From Nisaea sp. (GTDB lineage Bacteria > Pseudomonadota > Alphaproteobacteria > Thalassobaculales > Thalassobaculaceae), in NCBI RefSeq assembly GCF_034670185.1, contig NZ_JAXMNY010000001.1:248001-312000 (forward strand): a stretch of 64,000 nt of DNA, read 5' to 3'. Both the position numbers and the translations under genes were made by a program. Of this stretch, positions 52,248-60,748 are shown in pieces. How positions within the stretch are numbered: the stretch's first letter is position 1; each line of letters begins with the position of its first letter. The notes under the pieces were generated by a model. That model did no database searches, was not told the origin of the DNA, and saw nothing but the letters and a program-made list of their open reading frames with translations.

Positions 52248-53909
52248 CTACTTGTGAGGGTGTGCCCTCTGCATGACCGGTGAAATTATCTGGTCCGAGA
52301 TGTGAAAATCCCAGACAGCACCGCGATCCGATGCGCTGAACTTTTTGACCAGATCAGGCAGTTGGGAGAGGTCAGTGACGGTCTCGCCATCCAGGTCGAA
52401 GCCTTTCGCGATACCCGCAAGATCCGGGCGGCCGAAGACGGCGCCTGCGTCGGACAGGCCTTCTGAACGCAGCTTGTGGATCTCCGAGCCATAGGCGCCG
52501 TCGTTCAAGACGCAGATCAACACCTTCATGCCGTGTCTGCGGATGGTTTCAAGCTCCTGGATATGCATCAGCAGGCTACCGTCTCCGTCGAACATGACGA
52601 TCGTTTCGTCCGGCTTGGCCGCGGCGACGCCGATGGCGAAGGAGATGCCGTTCCCGATGGCGCCGAACTCGCGGATGGTGTGGAAGCGTTCGACCGGCCG
52701 TTTGGGCATCTGGGCGAAGAAATAGGAGCAATGGCCGGAAGAGTTCACGGCTTCCCAGTCCACCGGCAGTGCATCGTCCAGTGCCGAGGCCACGTCACGC
52801 GGGTCGAGCAGGCCCTGTTCCGCCTGAAAGTCGGAGCTGTCCGGCGGGGTGTCCTTGATGCGCTTGGCAAGGGCGGGGCTACGCCAGCTATCGGCATTCT
52901 CCGCGTGTGGCTCCAGTGCATCGGCCAGCGCCTTGACGGCAAGGGCGGCGTCGCCGCGCAGATGCGTATCCGCCGGTACCCGTCCCTGACTGAGAGCGAC
53001 GGGATGGGTGTCGATCTGCAGAACATGCGCCTGGCCGTAGAGCTTGCCGCCATCGGCATTATGGTGTGCGAGGCTGGCTCCGACTGCGACGATCAGATCG
53101 GCTTCGGCGAAACATTCCCGCGTGACCTGGCTGGAGAATCCCCCGGCGATACTGAGATTGAACGGGTCGTCGTGAAACAGGCCGCGTGCGGGCAGGGTGG
53201 TCGCGAGCAGGCCGCCGCACTTCTCCGCAAGCGCCCGGCAGGCCTCACCTGCACCGGCCGACCGGACGGCGCCTAGTCCAGCCATGACGATGGTCTTTTT
53301 CGCACCGGCTATCAGTGTTGCCGCTTCCGCCACGTCGTCTGGATGCGGCGGCATCGGGCGCATTTTCGGCAGGATCTCGCGGGATGGAGCGGGCAGTTCG
53401 TCCGGGCCAGCCCAGTCCCTGTTCTGCAGATCGAACGGGACGCCGAGCACCACCGGGCGCATTTCTTCCCGTGCCTGAACGAAGGCGTCGCGGACCTGAC
53501 GCAGCATGCGGTCCGGGTGATGCAGCGCATGATAGGCCGCACCGCACGCCGTGACGAAGGGGGCCTGATCCAGCTCCTGATTATACCAGTTGTTGCGCAA
53601 GGGAGATTCACCGGCAAAGACCACGAGCGGGATATGCGCGCGCACGGCGGCGGGTAAGGCGGTCATGATCTGGGTCAGACCCGGCCCGCAGGTCACGCTG
53701 GCAACACCGACCTTGTCCAGCGCCCTGGCATAGGACATGGCCGCCGCGACCGCGCAATGTTCATGTCGGACATAGACGAAATCCGCACCCAGCTCCGCGA
53801 AATAGGTGGCCCAGTTCATGTTTGCATCGCCGAGCAGAGCGAAGCAGGTATCCACCTCTTCCTGACGGAAGGCATCCGCCAGGATCTGGTAGGTTTTTTT
53901 CGCGGTCAT
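52248..53909 (-). CDS. Thiamine-diphosphate-dependent decarboxylase/lyase-like enzyme
   Basis: The 553-residue ThDP enzyme is of the acetolactate synthase-like superfamily but distinct from the one at 11926. The PYR domain has the catalytic Glu in YVRHEHCAVAAAMSYAR (about residue 50). The central domain has KKTIVMAGLGAVRSAGAGEA. The PP domain has FDGDGSLLMHIQELETI and LNDGAYGSEIHKL, binding Mg-ThDP. The substrate is not evident; a 2-oxo acid is likely. The ATG at 53909 is favoured over 53945. A perfect ATTGTATACAAT palindrome lies about 110 bases upstream and is shared with the TcuA-like gene. Confidence 0.87.
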   Translation of the reverse strand: MTAKKTYQILADAFRQEEVDTCFALLGDANMNWATYFAELGADFVYVRHEHCAVAAAMSYARALDKVGVASVTCGPGLTQIMTALPAAVRAHIPLVVFAGESPLRNNWYNQELDQAPFVTACGAAYHALHHPDRMLRQVRDAFVQAREEMRPVVLGVPFDLQNRDWAGPDELPAPSREILPKMRPMPPHPDDVAEAATLIAGAKKTIVMAGLGAVRSAGAGEACRALAEKCGGLLATTLPARGLFHDDPFNLSIAGGFSSQVTRECFAEADLIVAVGASLAHHNADGGKLYGQAHVLQIDTHPVALSQGRVPADTHLRGDAALAVKALADALEPHAENADSWRSPALAKRIKDTPPDSSDFQAEQGLLDPRDVASALDDALPVDWEAVNSSGHCSYFFAQMPKRPVERFHTIREFGAIGNGISFAIGVAAAKPDETIVMFDGDGSLLMHIQELETIRRHGMKVLICVLNDGAYGSEIHKLRSEGLSDAGAVFGRPDLAGIAKGFDLDGETVTDLSQLPDLVKKFSASDRGAVWDFHISDQIISPVMQRAHPHK

Positions 53910-54014
53910 CTTGATATTTCCCCCGGGGCAGGCCGTGTCAGCCATGATGGTGCGCCAAGCATCGCGTTGCTGGAAAAAGCCGCGCGTCTCGGTCGTGTTG
54001 TTTGAATCTTATTG

Positions 54015-54028
54015 AATTGTATACAATT
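54015..54028. promoter_or_regulatory. Palindromic operator, site 1 (AATTGTATACAATT)
   Basis: AATTGTATACAATT is a perfect 14-base palindrome between the FAH-family gene and the ThDP gene. Its core ATTGTATACAAT recurs exactly at 59246-59257. TTGTATACAA-type sites are typical of GntR-family FCD regulators, and a GntR gene lies 1 kb away. Confidence 0.65.
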
Positions 54029-54154
54029 TCGTCAAGCAATCTGCGGTGGACGCGGGACAGGCGTCTGAACTGGTCGCGTTATCGTGCTGCTTGGAGTGTC
54101 GGATATCTGGAGAGAGCGGAGCCGTGCTTTCGCACGGCCCCGAGGTCATGTCGG

Positions 54155-54853
54155 CTAGACGACTTTTATGGTCATGCTGCCGAGCCCGTCGACACTCGCC
54201 TCCATAACGTCTCCCCTGGAAACCGGGCCAACGCCTGACGGTGTTCCAGACAGAATGACGTCTCCGGCTGCGAGTTCGAAGAAGCGTGACAGGTAGGAGA
54301 TCATTTCGGGAACCTTCCAGATCATCTGGTTGAGGTCACCTTCCTGGCGCAACTCGCCATTGATACTCAGCGCCACACGGCCTTGGTCGAGGTGTCCGAC
54401 TTTCTCCGCCGGATGGACCGGGCCAACCGGAGCGGATCGTTCGAACGCCTTGCCGATTTCCCAGGGGCGGCCCATTTTTTTCTGCTCGCCCTGCAGGTCC
54501 CGGCGCGTCATGTCGAGGGACAGGCCGTAGCCATAGACATGATCAAGTGCGTCTTCGAGTGCGATGTTCGTGCCGCCCGATTTCAGGGCTACGAGCATTT
54601 CCATCTCATGGTGAACGTCTGAGGATTCCGGCGGGTAGGGGAACTCGCCAGAGGGATCGAGGTTGTCCGGGTTCTTCTGGAAGAAGAAGGGCGGCTCGCG
54701 GTCAGGGTCATGGCCCATCTCGACCGCGTGAGCCGCATAATTGCGGCCGATGCAATAAACGCGGCGCACAGGGAAGAGCGCGCTTGAACCGGCGACAGGT
54801 ATGGCGACCTGCCGGGGTGTTTCTATGACGTAATCAGGCACGCGTACCTCCAT
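54155..54853 (-). CDS. Fumarylacetoacetate hydrolase (FAH) family protein
   Basis: The 232-residue protein is a small FAH-fold hydrolase/isomerase. It has YCIGRNYAAHAVEMG, PPFFFQKNPDNLDPSG, the metal-binding EMLVALKSGGTNIALEDALDH with YGYGLSLDMTRRDLQ, and the end VILSGTPSGVGPVSRGD. Such enzymes cleave C-C bonds or decarboxylate 2,4-dioxo acids. It is divergent from the GntR gene and lies upstream of the ThDP gene on the same strand, with 245 bases between. A short GCCGTGC/GCACGGC hairpin without a T run follows its stop. It likely acts downstream in the same catabolic route. Confidence 0.9.
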   Translation of the reverse strand: MEVRVPDYVIETPRQVAIPVAGSSALFPVRRVYCIGRNYAAHAVEMGHDPDREPPFFFQKNPDNLDPSGEFPYPPESSDVHHEMEMLVALKSGGTNIALEDALDHVYGYGLSLDMTRRDLQGEQKKMGRPWEIGKAFERSAPVGPVHPAEKVGHLDQGRVALSINGELRQEGDLNQMIWKVPEMISYLSRFFELAAGDVILSGTPSGVGPVSRGDVMEASVDGLGSMTIKVV

Positions 54854-54979
54854 TGTTCTGTCGAGCCAGGGGCAGATTTAAGCTGGCCCGAATAAAAAAT
54901 CAATCTCAACCAATTTAAAAATTGGGGTATTTTTCTTCCGTTTAGGGAATTGATCTGGCATATTCGAACCAATATGGGC

Positions 54980-54997
54980 AAATTGGTCAACCAGTTT
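54980..54997. promoter_or_regulatory. FadR/GntR-like operator before the GntR gene
   Basis: AAATTGGTCAACCAGTTT is an inverted repeat with core TGGTnnACCA, which resembles FCD-type GntR operators. It ends 11 bases before the GTG start of the regulator gene. A second inverted repeat, CATATT-CGAACC-AATATG, lies just upstream at 54959-54976. The sites could control both the GntR gene and the divergent FAH-family gene. Confidence 0.5.
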
Positions 54998-55008
54998 AAG
55001 GTGGCGAG

Positions 55009-55698
55009 GTGCTGACAAGATTGGAGTCCTTCGAGCGGGAAGATCCGGTTTCGGTCCTGCGGAACTTTATCTCGGGCGGCGGCTATGCTCCCGGTGACCG
55101 GCTCCCTGCCGAGCGGGAGCTGATTGTCAGCCTTGATATGAGCCGTGCAACCTTGCGCAAGGCACTGGATGTGCTGGAGCGTGACGGAACCATCTGGCGT
55201 CATGTCGGCAAGGGTACCTTCATTGCGAGTCAGGGTGGCCCGGACGGTGCCGCCCATCTTCTGGAACTCGGTCGCCACTTGACGCCGGTCAAGATGATCC
55301 GGGCACGGCTTTGCATAGAGCCGGCAATCGCTCGCGAGGCGGCGATCAATGCGTCGCGGGAGTCGATCCTGACCATCAATACGGTCAAGGACAGGGCACG
55401 GAACGCGACAAGCTGGGCCGATTATGAGGCGGAAGACGATCATCTGCACCGGGCGATCGCGGCATCCACGGACAATCCGTTGCTGGTCGGCATATTCGAT
55501 CAGCTCAATCAGGTGCGCCGTGCCGTTGCGCTCGGCAATGTCGTGCGTGGCTCGGAGCGTCCGCCTGAAAACCATTCCAGTTTTACGGAGCATGAGCGGA
55601 TTACAGCGGCCATAGAGTCGCGGGATCCATCTGGTGCAGAAGCGGCGATGCGGCAGCATATCGCGTCCGTCTCCGCGCGTCTTTTCGGGGAGGACTGA
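55009..55698 (+). CDS. GntR-family (FadR/FCD) transcriptional regulator
   Basis: This 229-residue regulator has a winged helix (GYAPGDRLPAERELIVSLDM, SRATLRKALDVLERDG, IWRHVGKGTFI) and an FCD effector domain with the metal-binding histidine pattern (EDDHLHRAIAASTDNPLL, then SFTEHERITAAIESRD and MRQHIASV). FCD proteins usually bind organic acids. Start is GTG 55009 after AAGGTGGCGAGG. Position at the centre of the locus makes it the likely regulator of the ABC importer, TcuAB-like, FAH and ThDP genes. Confidence 0.92.
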   Translation: MLTRLESFEREDPVSVLRNFISGGGYAPGDRLPAERELIVSLDMSRATLRKALDVLERDGTIWRHVGKGTFIASQGGPDGAAHLLELGRHLTPVKMIRARLCIEPAIAREAAINASRESILTINTVKDRARNATSWADYEAEDDHLHRAIAASTDNPLLVGIFDQLNQVRRAVALGNVVRGSERPPENHSSFTEHERITAAIESRDPSGAEAAMRQHIASVSARLFGED

Positions 55699-55789
55699 CC
55701 GCTTAACTCAAAAGGTCTGTTTACGGCAAAGAGGGGAAAACCCCCAGCCACGGGAGCTATGTCCCGAAAGTGAACAAAGGGAGGAAACA

Positions 55790-56764
55790 ATGAATAGAAT
55801 TTTCAAAGCGGCGATTGCGTTCTGCCTCGCCGTTCCGTTCATCACCATGATGACGGTCTCGTCTGCCCAGGCGGACAAGATCCGCATTGCCCTTGCCGAA
55901 ACGCCGTCGGATGAGCTTGCGGCATTCTTCGTCGCTCTCGACCGGGCGAAGGCAAACGGTCTCGACTACGAGTGGACCGCGTTCTCCGATGAGGAACTCG
56001 CAATTCAGGCCGTTCTCAGCGGCCAGATGGATATTGGCTTCGGAACGCCCTATGCCGCCATGCAGCGTTCGCGGGCCCCGATCCGCATCGTCTTCCAGCT
56101 CTCCAAGCTGAAGTTCTTCCCGGTAACCTCGAAGAAATACAGCAAGCTTGAGGATCTGAATGGTGAGCCGATCATGCTGCATTCCCGCGGAGGCGGGACG
56201 GATTCGATCGCAAACGTGATCGAGGACAAGCTCAACATGAAGTTTGGCAAGCGCTCCTACGTGCCCGGCTCGTCGAACCGGATTGCGGCGCTTATCGCCG
56301 GTCAGACGGACGCGACGATCGTCGATCTCTCGAACAAGAACAAGCTGATGAAGCTGCAGGGCGACAAGTTCAACGTGCTGCCGATGTTCGAGGTCGATGC
56401 CAGTGACGAGGCCCTGTTCGGAAACCTCGACTGGATCAAGGCGAACGAGAAGGACGTCGATGTCTTCGTGAAGGCGCTGCTCAGCGTCTGGCGGGACATG
56501 CACAAGGATCCGACCATCATCAGCCGGGAAACCAATCCCGACGGGCCTATCGGGCAGCTGCCGAAAGAGATTCTCGACAGCCTCGACGGGTTCTATGCGG
56601 ATGCCGTGGCGGGTGGTCTCTACGATCCGAACGGCGGCGGGCGCAAGGCCGCACAGGCGGACATGGAATGGTACTCGGCCGCAGGGCAGCTTACCGGCGG
56701 TCTCGCGTCATTGAAAATCGAGGACTTCTGGTATCTGAAGCCGCTCGACGACGCGTCGAAATAA
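55790..56764 (+). CDS. NitT/TauT-type ABC importer substrate-binding protein
   Basis: The 324-residue periplasmic protein has a signal peptide (FKAAIAFCLAVPFITMMTVSSAQA) and a SsuA/TauA/NMT1-like fold: IRIALAETPSDELAAFFVAL, VLSGQMDIGFGTPYAAMQ, IMLHSRGGGTDSIANVIED and AALIAGQTDATIVD. It would capture a small organic acid or heterocycle for the permeases that follow. The ATG at 55790 follows GGGAGGAAAC. A strong hairpin terminator separates it from the first permease. Confidence 0.9.
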   Translation: MNRIFKAAIAFCLAVPFITMMTVSSAQADKIRIALAETPSDELAAFFVALDRAKANGLDYEWTAFSDEELAIQAVLSGQMDIGFGTPYAAMQRSRAPIRIVFQLSKLKFFPVTSKKYSKLEDLNGEPIMLHSRGGGTDSIANVIEDKLNMKFGKRSYVPGSSNRIAALIAGQTDATIVDLSNKNKLMKLQGDKFNVLPMFEVDASDEALFGNLDWIKANEKDVDVFVKALLSVWRDMHKDPTIISRETNPDGPIGQLPKEILDSLDGFYADAVAGGLYDPNGGGRKAAQADMEWYSAAGQLTGGLASLKIEDFWYLKPLDDASK

Positions 56765-56773
56765 TCCCTGTTT

Positions 56774-56812
56774 GCGGTCGCCGGGCGTTGCTCTCGGCGA
56801 CCGCGTTTTTTT
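56774..56812 (+). terminator. Intra-operon terminator/attenuator
   Basis: GCGGTCGCC and GGCGACCGC form a perfect 9-base stem followed by G and seven T. It lies in the 71-base gap between the binding-protein and permease genes. Partial termination here would give more binding protein than permease, a common arrangement in ABC operons. Confidence 0.82.
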
Positions 56813-56835
56813 GGTCGAACCATCTGGAGCGGTCG

Positions 56836-57600
56836 ATGACCGGCTATCGCTCACTTTTTCTGAAGGTGCTGTCCGCCGTGCTTGTGTTCGGCGCTTGGGA
56901 GATCGCCGGCCGGATCCCGGTCAGCTATTCCTTCCCGACGTTCCTCGATACCATGGCGGCTCTGGGAACCCTGACGATCGACGGCACCATGTTCCGAGCC
57001 TATGCGGAGACGCTTCAGCCGCTTGCCGTCGGGATTTCGATTTCCGCCGTATTCGGTATCGGGATCGGGCTCTGGGTCGGGCTGAGCGCGCGATTTGACT
57101 GGCTCTTCTCGCCGATCTTTATCGTCATGCAGGCGGCGCCTCTGGCCGCCCTTATTCCCTTACTCGTGATGGCCTACGGAGTTGGATTGACCTCGAAGGT
57201 GTTCGTGGTCTGTATCATGGCAATGCCCGTGATCGTTCTGAACACAGGGGGCGCAGTCCGTAACACGCCGTCGTCCCTGCAGGAAATGGGGCGCTCCTTC
57301 CTTGCTCGCGAAGATCAGATCCTTCTGAAGGTGATTATCCCGGCAGCCTCGCCAGTTATCTTTTCGGGCCTGCGCCTTGGTATTTCGGCGGGCTTTATCG
57401 GCGCCATCCTGGCGGAGTTGAAGATCACGCCAACCGGAGTTGGCGACATCATCACCTACAGCCGCTCGATCGCCGATTATCCCAGCATGTATGCCGCCAT
57501 CTTCTCGATCATCCTTTTCGCCGTGCTGTTCCTGAACCTGGTTGAACGGCTTGAAAATGTACTCTTCAAAGGAAATGACCGTGGCTATGTCTCAGATTAG
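56836..57600 (+). CDS. NitT/TauT-type ABC importer permease 1
   Basis: This 254-residue BPD_transp_1 permease has six helices and the EAA coupling motif (MGRSFLAREDQILLKVIIPA, then ASPVIFSGLRLGISAGFIGA). The opening LKVLSAVLVFGAWEIAGRI is typical of SsuC/TauC proteins. The ATG at 56836 lies after GGAGCGG; the frame is open further upstream inside the preceding gene. The 3' end overlaps the ATPase gene by 26 bases. Confidence 0.92.
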   Translation: MTGYRSLFLKVLSAVLVFGAWEIAGRIPVSYSFPTFLDTMAALGTLTIDGTMFRAYAETLQPLAVGISISAVFGIGIGLWVGLSARFDWLFSPIFIVMQAAPLAALIPLLVMAYGVGLTSKVFVVCIMAMPVIVLNTGGAVRNTPSSLQEMGRSFLAREDQILLKVIIPAASPVIFSGLRLGISAGFIGAILAELKITPTGVGDIITYSRSIADYPSMYAAIFSIILFAVLFLNLVERLENVLFKGNDRGYVSD

Positions 57601-58387
57601 CGATAGGCCGGACAGTGCTTCGAAGCCGGTGCCGGAGAACGCGGTTGCCGCGCGCAATGTCTCAAAGAATTACGGTGACGTTGAGGCCTTGCGCGATCTG
57701 TCGCTCGATTTTCCGCGCGGTCAGTTGACGTCCCTGCTTGGCCCGTCCGGCTGCGGCAAGACAACCCTGCTGAAGATCATCGCGGGCCTCCTGGAGCCAT
57801 CATCGGGCCAGATCCTGGTCAATGGCGAGCAGGTTGACGGACCCGGACCGGACCGGGCGTTTGTCTTTCAGGACTTCGCCCTTCTGCCCTGGGCAAGCGT
57901 GATCAGGAACGTCGCTTTCGGCTTGGAACTCAGAGGGGTTGCCAAATCGGAACGGGAAGCGATTGCCGAGCGGTATATAAAGGAAGTCGGTCTCGCCGGT
58001 TTCGAGAACAGTTTTCCGCATGAGCTCTCTGGCGGCATGCGCCAGCGTGTGGGCCTTGCTCGGGCGCTTTCCGTCGATGCGCAGGTCCTGTTGATGGATG
58101 AGCCGTTTTCGGCCGTCGATGAGCAGACGAGGCGCAAGTTCCAGGAAGATTTGCTCAATCTGGTGGCGAACGAGAACAAGACCTTCATCTTCGTGACCCA
58201 CTCGATTGAAGAGGCGGTCTATGTCTCGGATCAGATCGCAATTCTGCTACCCCGTCCAAGCCGGGTCTCTGAGATCATCCGGCCGTCCGGGATCCGCGGA
58301 AAAGGTGCCGACAGCATCCGGCGCGATCCGGAATATCTCGATATCGTCGACCGGATCTGGGCTTCCCTGCGCAGTTATGTGGAGTAA
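57575..58387 (+). CDS. NitT/TauT-type ABC importer ATPase
   Basis: This is a 270-residue ATPase of the SsuB/TauB type: Walker A GPSGCGKTT, Q-loop VFQDFALLPWASV, signature ELSGGMRQRVGLARAL, Walker B VLLMDEPFSAVDEQT and H-loop FIFVTHSIEEAVYVS. Start is ATG 57575 after AAAGGA, with GTG 57581 and ATG 57587 as options. It lies between the two permease genes. Confidence 0.93.
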   Translation: MTVAMSQISDRPDSASKPVPENAVAARNVSKNYGDVEALRDLSLDFPRGQLTSLLGPSGCGKTTLLKIIAGLLEPSSGQILVNGEQVDGPGPDRAFVFQDFALLPWASVIRNVAFGLELRGVAKSEREAIAERYIKEVGLAGFENSFPHELSGGMRQRVGLARALSVDAQVLLMDEPFSAVDEQTRRKFQEDLLNLVANENKTFIFVTHSIEEAVYVSDQIAILLPRPSRVSEIIRPSGIRGKGADSIRRDPEYLDIVDRIWASLRSYVE

Positions 58388-58395
58388 GGGCTGAA

Positions 58396-59148
58396 ATGAC
58401 ACTTTTCGGCTATAAACTTCCCGGCATGTCGTCGCTGATCCTCTGGGGCCTGCTCTGGGAGATCGTCGGCAGACTGGATGTGACGTTTTTCGTGCCGCCG
58501 CTCTCTGAGGTGGTGAGCACCCTGGTCTCCGTCATTGGAACTCCGGCATTTCTGAAGGCCCTGTCCGAGACGGCCTACGCGTTCTTTGCTGGTGTTTTCT
58601 TTGCCGTCTTCATCGGTATTCCAACCGGCATCCTGATGGGCAAGAGTCGTTTCCTTGACGAGCTTCTGCTGCCCTGGGTGAACATGTTCCTGAGTGCGCC
58701 ATTGACGGCATTGGTGCCGGTGCTGATGGTTTTGTTCGGCTTCGGCATGAAGGCGATTATCATCACCACCACGCTGTTCGCGATCTGGATCATCATTCTG
58801 AATTCCCGCGCGGGCGTGTTGCAGATCAACCGGTCCCTGGTGGAAATGGCCCGCTCTTTCGGAGCGTCGCCGCTGGACGCGTTTTTCAAGATCTATTTCT
58901 GGGCTGCCTTGCCGGAAATTCTGGGCGGCGTGCGGATCGGTGTGATCCGGGCGGTCAAAGGCGTGATCATCGGCCAGTTGCTGATTTCCATTGTTGGCTT
59001 TGGAGCGCTGTTCGAGCTTTATGCGAACAACTTTCTGATGGCCCATTTCTGGGCCGTCCTCGTCGTGCTCTTTGCCCTCGCTTTCACGATCTCTGAATGC
59101 CTCTCCTATCTCGAGCGGCGTGTCTCCTATTACGCGGCGAAGCGCTGA
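58396..59148 (+). CDS. NitT/TauT-type ABC importer permease 2
   Basis: A second BPD_transp_1 permease of 250 residues, with six helices and EAA motif VEMARSFGASPLDAFFKIYF followed by WAALPEILGGVRIGVIRA. It begins eight bases after the ATPase stop. Permease 1 and 2 differ considerably, so the channel is probably a heterodimer, unlike the homodimeric SsuC or TauC systems. Confidence 0.92.
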   Translation: MTLFGYKLPGMSSLILWGLLWEIVGRLDVTFFVPPLSEVVSTLVSVIGTPAFLKALSETAYAFFAGVFFAVFIGIPTGILMGKSRFLDELLLPWVNMFLSAPLTALVPVLMVLFGFGMKAIIITTTLFAIWIIILNSRAGVLQINRSLVEMARSFGASPLDAFFKIYFWAALPEILGGVRIGVIRAVKGVIIGQLLISIVGFGALFELYANNFLMAHFWAVLVVLFALAFTISECLSYLERRVSYYAAKR

Positions 59149-59245
59149 GGCCGGGTGAAGCGCACCAGCTTCTGCGGAGCTAGCGCAGGCCTAACCGTGG
59201 AGTGCCGGCAACGCGCGTCCGGGCCGATTGACGGCACGAAGAAAT

Positions 59246-59257
59246 ATTGTATACAAT
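59246..59257. promoter_or_regulatory. Palindromic operator, site 2 (ATTGTATACAAT)
   Basis: ATTGTATACAAT is a perfect 12-base palindrome, identical to the core of site 1 at 54015-54028. It lies 34 bases upstream of the ATG at 59291 and about 70 bases before the conserved protein start, so a regulator bound here could control the TcuAB-like pair separately from the ABC genes. Confidence 0.65.
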
Positions 59258-59290
59258 CCTTCCAAGAAGGCCGCTGACCGGTATCGCTTG

Positions 59291-60748
59291 ATGCTTGGCC
59301 GAACGGCCCGCCGAAGGAGAGAAGCCCTGTCTGAAATCACCGATAAAGTTTGGGATGTCGTCGTTGTCGGCGGCGGGAACGCTGCATTGTGCGCGGCCAT
59401 CGAAGCAGCGGAGGCCGGCTGCCGGGTGATCATCCTGGAAGGTGCTCCGAAGACCTATCGCGGCGGCAACTCCCGCCACACACGGAATTTCCGCTGCATG
59501 CATCAGGGGCCGCTTTCGGTCCTGACTGATAGCTATGAAGAGGATGAGTATTTCAACGACTTGCTCCTCGTGACCAAGGGCAATACGGACGAAGACCTGG
59601 CCCGGCTGGCGATTCGTACCTCGGAAAGCTGCCTGCCGTGGATGGAAGCGCATGGTGTCCGGTTCCAGCCATCGCTCTCCGGCACCCTGTCGCTGGGGCG
59701 AACGAACGCCTTCTTCCTCGGCGGCGGCAAGGCTCTTGTGAATGCCTATTACAACACGGCCGCCGATCTCGGTGTTGAGGTGGTCTATGAGGCCCAGGTG
59801 AAGCATGTCGAAATTGAAGGCGGCCGGTTTCAGGCGGTCGCTGTCGAGATCGCGGGCGCTGCGCCTTGCCGGGTGGAAGGCCGCACCATCGTGCTCGCTT
59901 CCGGCGGCTTCCAGGGCGATATCGACTGGCTGGCCCGTGCCTGGGGCCCGGCGGCCCGGAACTTCCTGATCCGGGGCACACCCTATAACAGGGGTGTCGT
60001 TCTGAAGGACATGCTCGATCAGGGCGCGGACACCGTCGGCGACCCGACCCAGTGCCATGCCGTCGCCATTGATGGGCGGGCACCGAAATTCGACGGTGGT
60101 ATCGTCACCCGGCTCGATTGCGTGCCGTTCTCCGTTGTCGTGAACAAGGATGGTGAGCGGTTCTACGATGAGGGCGAGGATGTCTGGCCGAAGCGCTATG
60201 CCATCTGGGGCCGGCTCGTCGCCGCGCAGCCCGATCAGGTTGCCTATTCGATCATCGATGCGAAGAGCAGCACGCTTTTCATGCCCTCGGTTTTCCCGGC
60301 GGTGCAGTCGGACACGCTGGAGGGGCTGGCGGAACAGATGGGGCTTCCCGCCGCGAAGGTGCGGGAGACCGTCGACGCCTTCAACGCGGCCTGCAGGGAA
60401 GGCGACTTCCATCCGACAGAGCTGGACGGACTGGCGACGGACGGCGTCGAGCCGCGGAAGACCAACTGGGCCCGGCCGATCACCGAGCCGCCCTTCTACG
60501 GCTATTCCCTGCGCCCCGGCGTCACCTTCACCTATCTCGGCCTCAAGGTGGACGCGACCGCGCGGGTGACCATGGAGGGGCAAAAACTTAAAAATGTCTG
60601 GGCTGCTGGGGAAATCATGGCCGGAAGTATCCTGGGTGAGGGCTATCTCGCCGGTTTCGGCATGACCATCGGCACCGTGTTTGGCCGGATCGCCGGACAG
60701 GAAGCCGCCAAGGGCGCGACCCGGGGAGTGAACAGCAATGCCGCTTGA
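59291..60748 (+). CDS. TcuA-like FAD-dependent dehydrogenase
   Basis: The 485-residue flavoprotein resembles tricarballylate dehydrogenase TcuA, which oxidises tricarballylate to aconitate. The FAD-binding start is WDVVVVGGGNAALCAAIEA. The succinate dehydrogenase/fumarate reductase-type fold is seen in GGNSRHTRNFRCMH, FFLGGGKALVNAYY, VLASGGFQGD and GEIMAGSILGEGYLAGFGM. ATG 59291 is the first standard start after the operator. The family-like start (SEITDKVWD) would instead use CTG 59327, which has AAGGAGAG in front. It overlaps the TcuB-like gene by 11 bases. Confidence 0.88.
   Translation: MLGRTARRRREALSEITDKVWDVVVVGGGNAALCAAIEAAEAGCRVIILEGAPKTYRGGNSRHTRNFRCMHQGPLSVLTDSYEEDEYFNDLLLVTKGNTDEDLARLAIRTSESCLPWMEAHGVRFQPSLSGTLSLGRTNAFFLGGGKALVNAYYNTAADLGVEVVYEAQVKHVEIEGGRFQAVAVEIAGAAPCRVEGRTIVLASGGFQGDIDWLARAWGPAARNFLIRGTPYNRGVVLKDMLDQGADTVGDPTQCHAVAIDGRAPKFDGGIVTRLDCVPFSVVVNKDGERFYDEGEDVWPKRYAIWGRLVAAQPDQVAYSIIDAKSSTLFMPSVFPAVQSDTLEGLAEQMGLPAAKVRETVDAFNAACREGDFHPTELDGLATDGVEPRKTNWARPITEPPFYGYSLRPGVTFTYLGLKVDATARVTMEGQKLKNVWAAGEIMAGSILGEGYLAGFGMTIGTVFGRIAGQEAAKGATRGVNSNAA

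Noticed and set aside
54121..54138. GCCGTGC/GCACGGC hairpin after the FAH-family gene as a terminator
   Set aside because: Good stem but no T run in the direction of transcription; mentioned only as a possible RNA stabilising hairpin.
59180..60583. 467-codon open frame on - strand opposite the TcuA-like gene
   Set aside because: Antisense shadow with Arg/Gly/His-rich composition; the + strand protein has clear FAD motifs.
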